34,583 nt of DNA from Promethearchaeia archaeon (GTDB lineage Archaea > Asgardarchaeota > Lokiarchaeia > Sigyniarchaeales > SOKP01): positions 1 to 34,583 of the forward strand of contig JAHQWH010000101.1 in assembly GCA_029856105.1 (NCBI GenBank), written 5' to 3'. Positions within the stretch are counted from its first letter, which is position 1, and each line of letters opens with the position of its first letter. Under the pieces are notes generated by a model. That model ran no database searches, was not told the origin of the DNA, and saw only the letters and a program-made list of their open reading frames with translations. Positions 16,245-24,437 of the stretch are shown one piece after another. Position numbers and translations under genes: made by a program.

Positions 16245-17873
16245 TTAATAAACATTTTGAACTGGAACATACAGTGGACTCCAATTTAATAAACCAATAG
16301 CATTAAAGTTTGTTTCTCCCTTATTTTCAAGGCGTCTTATCTCGTACTCTAAACAAGCTCCCTGTTTAACGTTACCAGCAATCCGTACTAAACCATTATA
16401 AAGGTAGTTAAGATTGTTTTCGTTAAGATTTACTATAGGTTCTGACTTTAACACCGCATACAATGGAAAAAACTTTTCGTGTAAGCCAGAGTGACCTTTC
16501 GGACAATGGTTTAAACCTTCTATATTGGGAAGAATGCATCCTTCATCGCAAAAACGAAGAGTAAACCCTCTATTTTCATTACTCTCGTGTTCAACAATTT
16601 CACCTAATACCGTTGTAGGCATATAATCACCAGACCTTATTAACTCGTATTCTTTCACACTTTTGCGTTCTTTATTTTTTAAAAAGTCATTAATTTTTGG
16701 ACTTTTATCAACGACTTTCTTAAAACCTTCCTTAACTTTTAATAACCCTGAAATACATGTAGCGCCAGACCCATATGAACCAAAATAAATCGTGTCGTTT
16801 GCTCGAGAATAATTTTCAAGAAGATATATGATTTGAGCCCAAATAGAAGCGTTATATATGTTCCCAAAATGCGAAGGTACTCTTAATTGTGGAAGCACCT
16901 TACCTTTAATATTTGCTATAAGTTTATTTGATATGGTTTCTAATGTTTCGGAGGAATAACCCCTCCCTTTCAGTTTCAAATATAACCACTCAGGTAAAAC
17001 AGTAATATCGTGCATAAAATAATCAAGTTTCTTAAGGATGGATGATTTTATTTGATCTTTTCTTACTCTTGGAAGGTTCTGAATATGCTTTGACCAGCGT
17101 TTTTGGATTATCTGTTGCATGATTTTTATTGGTAGTTTAGAAAAAGGTGCGTGAAATGTGTAGTAATCAGCGTGAAAATCCCCCATATTATTAATTAAAT
17201 CGTCGTATGCTTTCAATTGAAAATTAAGATAAGTACTTACCGAATAATGACCAAAAACTTTAGCATTTTTTTCATTAACGGGGCGGAAAAAATCGTCTAC
17301 ATTTCCCGAAACCTTGCCAAATTTTTCACCAAAGGTTGCAATCCTAGGGTTTTTTGAAATAACTAAGGCAATTGCTCCTGAACCTTGAGTAGCTTCACTT
17401 GGACTTCCTATTTGATACGAAGAAATATCAACACTTATGACAAGAGCTTTTTTTATAATATCTTTTTCTACCAAAGCAATCGCGTTGAGAATAGCTAAAG
17501 TTCCGCCAGCGCACGCGTTATAAACATCCTGACAAATAGAATTGGTCGAAATTCCTAACAATTCGGCGAAGATGTTTGAAACCGACTTTACTGCATATGT
17601 TATAGTCTCTGTTCCCACGAAAAGAGCGTCAATACTCTTAGGAGATATTCCTCCCTTTATTAACGCTTGATATCCAGCCTTCAATCCCAGAGAAACAATA
17701 TCCTCGTTCACATCGGGTATTCTCATTTCTATTGCCATAAGGCCTTTTTTGTATTTAGCAGGATCTACTTTCCGCTCAACAGCGAGGTCTTTTAACTTGA
17801 TGTAATATTTTGGAGCATAAAATCCTACACTATCGATTCCGATATCAGAAAACAAATAATCGTTTCTTATCAT
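16245..17873 (-). CDS. HMG-CoA synthase with an insertion and a C-terminal zinc/OB-like extension
   Basis: Condenses acetyl-CoA with acetoacetyl-CoA. The thiolase-fold catalytic residues are visible: Glu89 in VGTET, Cys121 in NACAGG and His241 in FHAPF, with SYGSG at 366-370. The core ends near residue 415 (KSVKEYELIRSGD, as in other HMG-CoA synthases). Two parts are additional. An insert of roughly 60 residues lies between about 258 and 332 (RWSKHIQNLPR to LRVPS). A tail of about 125 residues (418-542) holds Cys442, Cys446, Cys457 and His461 (CDEGC ... CPKGH) and strands such as LVRIAGNVKQGACLEYEIRRL that recall the OB fold of DUF35 partners. At 542 residues it is far longer than the usual 350-390. 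GAGAGATCA precedes the ATG. Confidence 0.92.
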   Translation of the reverse strand: MIRNDYLFSDIGIDSVGFYAPKYYIKLKDLAVERKVDPAKYKKGLMAIEMRIPDVNEDIVSLGLKAGYQALIKGGISPKSIDALFVGTETITYAVKSVSNIFAELLGISTNSICQDVYNACAGGTLAILNAIALVEKDIIKKALVISVDISSYQIGSPSEATQGSGAIALVISKNPRIATFGEKFGKVSGNVDDFFRPVNEKNAKVFGHYSVSTYLNFQLKAYDDLINNMGDFHADYYTFHAPFSKLPIKIMQQIIQKRWSKHIQNLPRVRKDQIKSSILKKLDYFMHDITVLPEWLYLKLKGRGYSSETLETISNKLIANIKGKVLPQLRVPSHFGNIYNASIWAQIIYLLENYSRANDTIYFGSYGSGATCISGLLKVKEGFKKVVDKSPKINDFLKNKERKSVKEYELIRSGDYMPTTVLGEIVEHESNENRGFTLRFCDEGCILPNIEGLNHCPKGHSGLHEKFFPLYAVLKSEPIVNLNENNLNYLYNGLVRIAGNVKQGACLEYEIRRLENKGETNFNAIGLLNWSPLYVPVQNVY

Positions 17874-18166
17874 TAGTGATCTCTCTTTTAACGCTGGTTG
17901 TAATTGATTTGATTGTTAAATTGAATTTATAAATTTAATGTTTATTTATTCAAAAACTTATCTAGTTAAATCTTATTCTTATTAAATGAGGTATTTATAT
18001 AAAAATTCTCAATAATCTAATAATATCAACAGTTCAAATTCTTAAACGTGGTAATAAGACAAAAATTTGAATTGTAATTCAAATAATAAAAATTTATAAT
18101 AAATAAATCTCATATTCCTATTAATAGTAGTATTAATTGTAGTAATTCTTTAAGGGTTATATTATT
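17874..18166. promoter_or_regulatory. Divergent intergenic region, HMG-CoA synthase / cis-prenyltransferase
   Basis: 293 bp of very AT-rich sequence between divergently transcribed isoprenoid genes. It must carry the promoters of both the mevalonate cluster (minus) and the cis-prenyltransferase (plus). Many TATA-like stretches are present and no single one can be chosen. AAGGG at 18152-18156 may be the ribosome site of the plus-strand gene. No RNA gene or repeat seen. Confidence 0.4.
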
Positions 18167-18892
18167 TTGGAAGAATTAAAGGAGATACCCGCAAATAAAT
18201 TGCCTAAGCACATTGGTTTAATTCTAGACGGTAATCGTAGATGGGCAAAAAAAAATATGCTTGAAGCAAACGTGGGCCATTTAATAGGGTACGAGAATTT
18301 AAAAGATAGATTATTTGACTTTTTTGACGCAGGTATTCATTATTTGAGCATTTACGCCTTATCGCTTGAAAACGCACGGAAAAGAAGTGTTAACGAACTC
18401 AGATATATTTTTAAGATAATTTTAAAAGCAGTGGACACGGTAATAAGTGAATCAACCGTAAGAGAAGAGAAAGTTAAATTTAATGTAATCGGCCGAGTAC
18501 ATTTGCTACCTGAAGATGTCCAGGAGAAAATCAAAGAATTAATTGAATTTACAAAAGACCATGACCAAAATTTCATCAACTTGTGCATTATGTATGACGG
18601 CCAAGAAGAAATCGTAGACGCTGTGAAAAAGATAACGGACGATAAAATAAAGTCCGAAGATATTACGCGAGATTTAATCAAGAGTTATTTATATACGAAA
18701 AATTTTCCTGAGTTAGATTACATAATTCGCACTGGCATGGAAGATGGCGCTAGAATTTCGGGATTTCTGTTATGGGACGCTTCTTATGCAGAGTTCAAAT
18801 TTAGAACTGATTTATGGCCGGATTATAATAAAGAAATGATAATTGAAGATATCAAAGAATATTTGAAGAGAAATAGAAGAAAAGGTAAATAA
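18167..18892 (+). CDS. uppS: Cis-prenyltransferase (undecaprenyl/dolichyl diphosphate synthase family)
   Basis: Adds IPP units in cis configuration to make the long lipid that carries glycans for protein N-glycosylation or envelope polymers. Motifs: ILDGNRRWA (19-27, catalytic Asp21), GHLIGYEN, YALSLENARKR, IGRVHLLP, and the C-terminal IIRTGMEDGARISGFLLWDASYAEF, followed by LWPDY. The usual RTGG reads RTGM and the Gln after LLW is Asp, variations seen in archaeal/eukaryotic-type members. Length of 241 residues is normal. The start is TTG 18167, preceded by ATT ATT and by AAGGG about 10 bases upstream. It is placed head to head with the mevalonate cluster that feeds it. Confidence 0.92.
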   Translation: MEELKEIPANKLPKHIGLILDGNRRWAKKNMLEANVGHLIGYENLKDRLFDFFDAGIHYLSIYALSLENARKRSVNELRYIFKIILKAVDTVISESTVREEKVKFNVIGRVHLLPEDVQEKIKELIEFTKDHDQNFINLCIMYDGQEEIVDAVKKITDDKIKSEDITRDLIKSYLYTKNFPELDYIIRTGMEDGARISGFLLWDASYAEFKFRTDLWPDYNKEMIIEDIKEYLKRNRRKGK

Positions 18893-19054
18893 GAAAAGGA
18901 AATTAAGTTTTCTTTTTGTAAAAATTTAAAATCAATAAATTTTATATTGTTGATTAAGGTAAAATAGCACTTTTACGCATACATTATTAATTCGTAACAA
19001 ATAACTGTTATGCGCAATTAATAGAAATATTAAAATTAAATAATATACACTAAT

Positions 19055-20941
19055 ATGGCTATCTCAGACCCTAATCAAGTAATCTCCATAACTATAAAAG
19101 AATTTCCTCAAAACCTTCTAATTCCTAGTTTAAAAAATTCTGTTTCCTTAGAAGTTGTTAATAATTCTAAAAAGGAGGAACATTTTAAATTTGTTTTTGA
19201 GGGAGAAAATCTAGATATTGAAGTTAAACCAGACGAGTTCAACAAAGAAGTTCTATTTAAATCGGGAGAAACTAAGAGAATTGATTTAGCGTTGAAACCA
19301 ACCGCTGATGGGCACGGTAAATTAACAATTAATGCCTATTGGATGAAATTGGTTGAATATATTGTAGAAGTACAAAATGTTAGAGAGACTATTTCCGCAA
19401 GTAAAATAAATAAAATTTTAAAAAATATACAAGTTCTCGAATTCGATGATGGCGATGGTTTTAACTCAAAAGACTTTTTTATAGCCTCTAGCAAGAGTGA
19501 AGTTAAGAAAATTGAGAAGGAACTTCAAGAGTTAATAAAAAATTATAGCGAGACACAAAAAAACTTACAAACTTCCGATACTCCCTTATTAAATGAAGAC
19601 ACTGGGGTTAGCCTTGTTGAAATTGATAACCAATTAAGGATTCTAGCAAAATCATATCTCTCGATAGGTGATTTTTTTAAGGCGTTAGAATACTCTTTAA
19701 AACTATCCAATGAAGGAGAAAAAATAAAGTTTTATTATAACTTAATTAGGGCTAATGCAACAGTTAATTTAGAAGCTACACTAGAAGTTATTAAAAAATT
19801 AAACGAAAAAAATAAAAAAAATCAAATAGTAGAAAAAATTGCGCTTGACTTACTAAATACTAATCAAGATCAAGTTATTAGGGTTCTTTCTTTTATCGAC
19901 GACGCTTCGTTAAAGGAAAAAGCGCTTGTTAACATCATTAGCAAATCTCTGGAAAATGGTTTCAATTTAGCTCTTAAACTTTCTGAGTCTATTGAAGATG
20001 AGATCGTTAAAATTAAAGTTCTATTTAACGTTATAAAAAAATTACATGAAAAAAAGAATAATGCATTAATTCTTAAAATTATAAATCAAATCAATCAAAT
20101 TATTCTTAATTCTAATAAAATTGTTTTATCAGCTAAAGATTATAAAAATCCTGCTTACGCATTTTTTAGAGGAAATATATGCATTATAGCGGAATTAGAT
20201 TGTCCAGAAGCTGCTGATACTGTCATAGGAGGAATAAGTTCGGTAGAGCTAAGAGAAAGAGTTGCTAAAGACTTATTCAACGAAATATACGAGATAGTTA
20301 AAGAGAAAAAAACTAAAGTTGAACCTATAGGAACATTTTCTCAATTCTTTCTATTAAATACTTATGCTTCAAAAATCTCTAACGAAATACAAAAATTTTC
20401 CCTCATTGGAGGAAATGCAAGCAGTAACGTTCTAATGGGTGATTATAACTTCAACATCGCTCTCATATCTCTATTTAGTTTTGATTTTAGCATATTTCCT
20501 ATCATTGATAGAGTTTATTCAGAGCTAAAGTACAGTTCGGATAAATCGATTGCGTATTATGTCTATCCCTCAATCAACAATCACGATCAAGAAGAATTAG
20601 TAGTAATACAATCTACATTAAAAAAGTTCTTTCAACCCGAAAAAAATTCAAAACAAGTAATTATTTTTAATTTTGACTTTATTCCCTATTTAGGAAAACC
20701 CACAATTATCCTCGCTTCCGAATTAGATGAAACGAATTCAATTAAAACCAAAATAACTAAGAAACTTGGAGATCGCGTTAATTTGATAATAGAAGACTCG
20801 TTATTCAAGGGGGGGGAAACTGTAGATAATCTAAACAGCATATTCTATGGTAGTAATTTCAAAATAGTTAATTTAGTTTTATCTTATGAATTCATCAACG
20901 ATTACGATACATTTAAAGCGTTTATCCAATCAATTATGTAA
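19055..20941 (+). CDS. Uncharacterised protein: beta-sandwich domain plus helical repeats
   Basis: I do not recognise this 628-residue protein. Residues 1 to about 115 alternate as beta strands (ITIKEFPQNLLIPSLKNS, VSLEVVNNSKKEEHFKFVFEG) and look like an Ig-like sandwich. Residues about 140-400 are helical with TPR/HEAT-like periodicity (AKSYLSIGDFFKALEYSLKL, then KEKALVNIISKSLENGFNLALKL). The last 200 residues are mixed alpha/beta with VIIFNFDFIPYLGKPTIILAS. There is no signal peptide and no membrane segment. The stop is 5 bp before the next gene, a GCS2-like ligase, so the two are probably co-expressed and may act together, for example as scaffold and enzyme. AT content and codon use match the neighbourhood. 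Confidence 0.75.
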   Translation: MAISDPNQVISITIKEFPQNLLIPSLKNSVSLEVVNNSKKEEHFKFVFEGENLDIEVKPDEFNKEVLFKSGETKRIDLALKPTADGHGKLTINAYWMKLVEYIVEVQNVRETISASKINKILKNIQVLEFDDGDGFNSKDFFIASSKSEVKKIEKELQELIKNYSETQKNLQTSDTPLLNEDTGVSLVEIDNQLRILAKSYLSIGDFFKALEYSLKLSNEGEKIKFYYNLIRANATVNLEATLEVIKKLNEKNKKNQIVEKIALDLLNTNQDQVIRVLSFIDDASLKEKALVNIISKSLENGFNLALKLSESIEDEIVKIKVLFNVIKKLHEKKNNALILKIINQINQIILNSNKIVLSAKDYKNPAYAFFRGNICIIAELDCPEAADTVIGGISSVELRERVAKDLFNEIYEIVKEKKTKVEPIGTFSQFFLLNTYASKISNEIQKFSLIGGNASSNVLMGDYNFNIALISLFSFDFSIFPIIDRVYSELKYSSDKSIAYYVYPSINNHDQEELVVIQSTLKKFFQPEKNSKQVIIFNFDFIPYLGKPTIILASELDETNSIKTKITKKLGDRVNLIIEDSLFKGGETVDNLNSIFYGSNFKIVNLVLSYEFINDYDTFKAFIQSIM

Positions 20942-20946
20942 AAAAA

Positions 20947-22641
20947 GTGAATAAATTTATGGCTAAGGATAAAAAAAAGAAAAAGAAGAAAGGTTCAGGT
21001 GGAGATGATACATTCTCGCAATTTATGGGAAAAGATACTGGTAAGAAGCAAAAATCTAGAGCAAAAGCAGTGTCGGGGCTTCCTTCAGGCGTTTATATTG
21101 GAGAACCACTAGATAGATCTTCGGATCAATTGTTTCTTGGAACAGATTACAGAGAAGTACACATCCCCGAAAGATCTTGGGGGGAAATCTTAGCCGATAT
21201 CGAGCATTGGACACCATTACCCTTCACGCATGGAATTGAAATGGAATTAATTATCGCAGATGACAATGGTAACTACCCGCCTGGTGATGAGATGGTTTAT
21301 CGGATGAAAGAGATCGTAAAAGATGCCATAAAAATCATGGACCAGATTTTATACAAAGGAAGAAGCGATTTCTTACCTGTTCCCGATTATATTCGGCAAA
21401 AAGTATTGGCAAGGCCTTATGGGAAGGACGACATTGAAAAGGGATATGTAATGGATATTAGGTATTCACTTCCAGATGGAAATGTCGTTGACATTGATAC
21501 TTTCGGTCGTGATGGTAATGTTACAGCAGTTACTTATATATTGGAACTCGTAACGCCCCCATGTGAATATGTTGAGGAGCTGGCTTATTGGGGATCAACC
21601 TTATTTCTTTTAGCAAAAAACACCCTACCAAGAGATTTACACATCATAGCTTCAGCTATTAACCCTGCAGCTAAAGAATATATGAGAGGTCTTACTCAAG
21701 CAGACCACAGTCACATTGGCTCCTTTAAATCTGATTTAGAGAAAGTGCAAGCATATTGTATGATTCGCAACTTCATTCCGCATATAATTGCTCTTACCTG
21801 TAATTCACCTATATTAAATAATAAACCAACAGATGTTATTAAAATAGTTAACAACCGGATTACCGCACCAAATTGCGTACGTTCTTTAAGGCTAAAAAAT
21901 AACACTACAATGTTAAGTAACAACGACCCTAAGCATTTTCCTCCTTATATAACTTCGGGAGATCAAAATACTATCAATTATTTTCTTCAAGTTGTCCAAA
22001 AAGCGAGTTTAGAGGATGGACGCTTCCAAGACGTGTTTCCTTTCACAGATTGGGGAACGATTGAAATAAGGGTTAGCGACGCTCAAATTTCAATATGCCG
22101 TAGAATAGGAATCGCCTTATTACTACAGACTATGTGTTACAAGACGCGAAAGTTATTAGACAAGGGGGTTTGGGTGCCAGACGCGGGTAGCGAGACGATC
22201 GCATATAACAGAAAGACTACCATCGAAAGAGGGTTAATAGCTTTATTCCGCCCTCAAAATCTTACTCGAGAACATCTCGCGCAATACGACCCGAATTTTG
22301 CAGAACAATATTTAGGACCTGCGAATCAACCTATAAGGTATATGATGCAGGCAGTTCAAAGGATGTTTTTCTACTTAAAAGACGAGTTAAAAGAACTTGG
22401 TTTTCTCTACTCACCGTTTTTGAAACCTATACTTCAATCAATTTTTGGAAATGTAAGCTACGCGGAACCTCCAATAACTGAAGCGGAATATCAATTAAGC
22501 TTATATCAATATAAATTGAACAATGGAGAAGACCCTAACATTCTGTATGATCTTATATATTTCACGATTCAATATTGCCAAGACCCGCTAAATAATCCTC
22601 TTACTGGAACATTAACTCTGCCCAAAGAAATGAGAGATTAA
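20947..22641 (+). CDS. Glutamate-cysteine ligase family 2 (GCS2)-like carboxylate-amine ligase
   Basis: ATP-grasp-related ligase of the GCS2 (YbdK/EgtA-like) type, expected to join a carboxylate to an amine; the substrate is unknown. Family segments: THGIEMELII (acidic metal-binding strand), ILELVTPPCEYVEEL, ASAINPAAKEYMRG, ADHSHIGS, NFIPHIIALTCNSP, NRITAPNCVRSLR and DWGTIEIRVSDAQ, the last containing the characteristic E-R-x-x-D. The N-terminal 45 residues are a low-complexity Lys-rich tail (seven Lys in a row near residue 9) that the family does not need; it may bind nucleic acid or a partner. The start is GTG 20947 or ATG 20959. It directly follows the unknown 628-residue gene. Length (564) exceeds the family's usual 370-450 because of the tail and C-terminal helices. 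Confidence 0.8.
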   Translation: MNKFMAKDKKKKKKKGSGGDDTFSQFMGKDTGKKQKSRAKAVSGLPSGVYIGEPLDRSSDQLFLGTDYREVHIPERSWGEILADIEHWTPLPFTHGIEMELIIADDNGNYPPGDEMVYRMKEIVKDAIKIMDQILYKGRSDFLPVPDYIRQKVLARPYGKDDIEKGYVMDIRYSLPDGNVVDIDTFGRDGNVTAVTYILELVTPPCEYVEELAYWGSTLFLLAKNTLPRDLHIIASAINPAAKEYMRGLTQADHSHIGSFKSDLEKVQAYCMIRNFIPHIIALTCNSPILNNKPTDVIKIVNNRITAPNCVRSLRLKNNTTMLSNNDPKHFPPYITSGDQNTINYFLQVVQKASLEDGRFQDVFPFTDWGTIEIRVSDAQISICRRIGIALLLQTMCYKTRKLLDKGVWVPDAGSETIAYNRKTTIERGLIALFRPQNLTREHLAQYDPNFAEQYLGPANQPIRYMMQAVQRMFFYLKDELKELGFLYSPFLKPILQSIFGNVSYAEPPITEAEYQLSLYQYKLNNGEDPNILYDLIYFTIQYCQDPLNNPLTGTLTLPKEMRD

Positions 22642-22865
22642 TCTTCATTAAAATAAATGTATATATTTAAATTGGATAATTTAAAAAATTAATTCTCTTA
22701 TTCAAATAAAAAACAATAAGTACAAGTAAATTATTAAAAGGATTTTATATTTTTACATCGCTTTCCATGAGCAATAATTAAGACATATTAACAAGCACAT
22801 TTTTAAATTTGAAGGTTTTTTTGAAAAGTTTTTTTAAAAATAATTACACTGATAATGAATGTTTT

Positions 22866-24206
22866 ATGGTTCGATTGACAAACGAGAAAAAAAATGAGTT
22901 TTTAAATGAAATTCGTAAATTTGCAAAAGAAAATAGCATAGAGTTGATTTCAAAGGAATTCAAAAATGATTTGGCACCTATTGAGTTTAAATGTGAAAAA
23001 TGTGACAGTTACTTTGCAGATTGTCGTAAACACATTATTTATAGAAAGAAATTGCCTAAAATAAAGTGTCCTACTTGTTCTCCTGATTTAAAAAGAGGAA
23101 AAAAGAAGACAAAAGAAGACTACATTAAAGAAATCAGAAGTCTAGCAGAAGCTAATGATATTATATTATTATCTACAGAATATATAAATAAGAGAAGTCC
23201 ACTTCAATTTTTATGCAAAATTTGCTCTCAAGATTGGTGGGATACACGCGAGCTAATTTTTAAAAGATTAAAAAGGAGGAAATTTTTTAGATGTCCTTAT
23301 TGTTTTCCAGATTCATTTGTTTTTAGGGAACCTAATAAAGAAATACCACAAACATTAAAAAAAAGTAAGGAACAGCATTTCAATGAAATAGAAACTATAG
23401 TTAATGAAAAAAAAGGTAGTATTTTATCAAAAGAATATGTAGGTGCTGAAGAAAATGTTCATATTAAGTGCGAAAACGGTCATGAATGGTTTCCTACACC
23501 ACATAACTTAAAATCAGGTCATTGGTGTCCCATATGCAATCAAAATTTATATGAGAGATTTTGTAGACAGATGTTTGAAGCAATCTTTGGAGTTAAATTT
23601 CCTCAAACTCCTCTTAGAAAAATTATTTATAGTTCTGAAATACCAATTAACATGCATTTAGATGGGTATAACAAAGAATTAAAAATAGGATTTGAGAGAC
23701 ACGGTATTCAGCATTATAAATATAAAAAGTTTTTTCATGGAAATGACATAGACAATTTTCATCAACAACTAAAAGTTCATGAATTCAAAAGGAAAATTTG
23801 TGAAGAAAATGAAATGGTGTTAATTGAAGTAGGTTATAAATGGTGTAATGGAAAATTACATAAAATAAACTTTGATGAAATGGAAGTCATTATCAGGGAA
23901 AAATTAAAAGAAAAAGGCATAAAACCTCCAATAGCACATGAACCAATAGAGTGGGAAAATTTTAATTTAACACCACCAAGTTGGTATGAAGAAATTAAAC
24001 AAATTGTTGAAGGAAAAGGGGGTGTATTATTAACACCTTTTTACCCTGGATCTCATGGCATTATAGAGATTAATTGTGGAAATAGTCATTACTTTAAAAC
24101 TACACCAACACAATTAAAATATAAGAAATCTTGGTGTAGAAAATGTTATGAAGAGCGACGAAAAAATGAGAGAGATAACTTTGGACGGTTTATCTCATAT
24201 ATTTAA
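22866..24206 (+). CDS. Zinc-ribbon repeat protein with PD-(D/E)XK/Vsr-like nuclease domain
   Basis: Several treble-clef or zinc-ribbon units with paired CxxC motifs (FKCEKCDSYF with IKCPTCSPD; FLCKICSQDW with FRCPYCFPD; IKCENGHEW with HWCPICNQN; INCGNSHYF with SWCRKCYEE) surround a central domain (YERFCRQMFEAIFG, then HLDGYNKELKIGFERHGIQHY and FKRKICEENEMVLIEVGY). The central domain resembles the Vsr-like PD-(D/E)XK fold: an Asp on one strand, a Glu before HGIQHY, and a downstream Lys/Cys helix. Such proteins are common in phages, giant viruses and mobile DNA. I chose ATG 22866; a TTG at 22809 in frame would add 19 residues without homology. The gene is more AT-rich than its neighbours, consistent with transfer. 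Function as a nuclease is inference. Confidence 0.65.
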   Translation: MVRLTNEKKNEFLNEIRKFAKENSIELISKEFKNDLAPIEFKCEKCDSYFADCRKHIIYRKKLPKIKCPTCSPDLKRGKKKTKEDYIKEIRSLAEANDIILLSTEYINKRSPLQFLCKICSQDWWDTRELIFKRLKRRKFFRCPYCFPDSFVFREPNKEIPQTLKKSKEQHFNEIETIVNEKKGSILSKEYVGAEENVHIKCENGHEWFPTPHNLKSGHWCPICNQNLYERFCRQMFEAIFGVKFPQTPLRKIIYSSEIPINMHLDGYNKELKIGFERHGIQHYKYKKFFHGNDIDNFHQQLKVHEFKRKICEENEMVLIEVGYKWCNGKLHKINFDEMEVIIREKLKEKGIKPPIAHEPIEWENFNLTPPSWYEEIKQIVEGKGGVLLTPFYPGSHGIIEINCGNSHYFKTTPTQLKYKKSWCRKCYEERRKNERDNFGRFISYI

Positions 24207-24240
24207 GACACAAAATCGTTATACTTTTTAATAGCAGAAA

Positions 24241-24261
24241 TAACTGTTTATAAAACAGTTA
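24241..24261. terminator. 9-bp hairpin after the zinc-ribbon gene
   Basis: TAACTGTTT, ATA loop, AAACAGTTA: a perfect 9-bp inverted repeat 34 bp after the stop of the zinc-ribbon gene. A short T-run (TTTT) follows about ten bases later. It is either a terminator or a symmetrical protein-binding site. Nothing else is recognisable between 24262 and the promoter-like site near 24390. Confidence 0.4.
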
Positions 24262-24389
24262 ATAAAAAGTTTTGGTGAAGAAATTGAATAGTAAAAAAAA
24301 TAAAGTCTATCTCATCATAATCAATAACTATGATAAAAAGAATAAAATAATTTAGAATTACAAAACATTAAATCTTTTTATTTAGACAT

Positions 24390-24397
24390 TTTATATA
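24390..24397 (+). promoter_or_regulatory. TATA-box candidate before the amidohydrolase
   Basis: TTTATATA lies about 41 bases before the ATG at 24438. With usual archaeal spacing, transcription would start near 24420. No Shine-Dalgarno motif is present in the short leader. In DNA this AT-rich the match is weak evidence. Confidence 0.3.
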
Positions 24398-24437
24398 GAT
24401 TAGGAAATAAACATTAATCGTAAAATTTGTATATATT

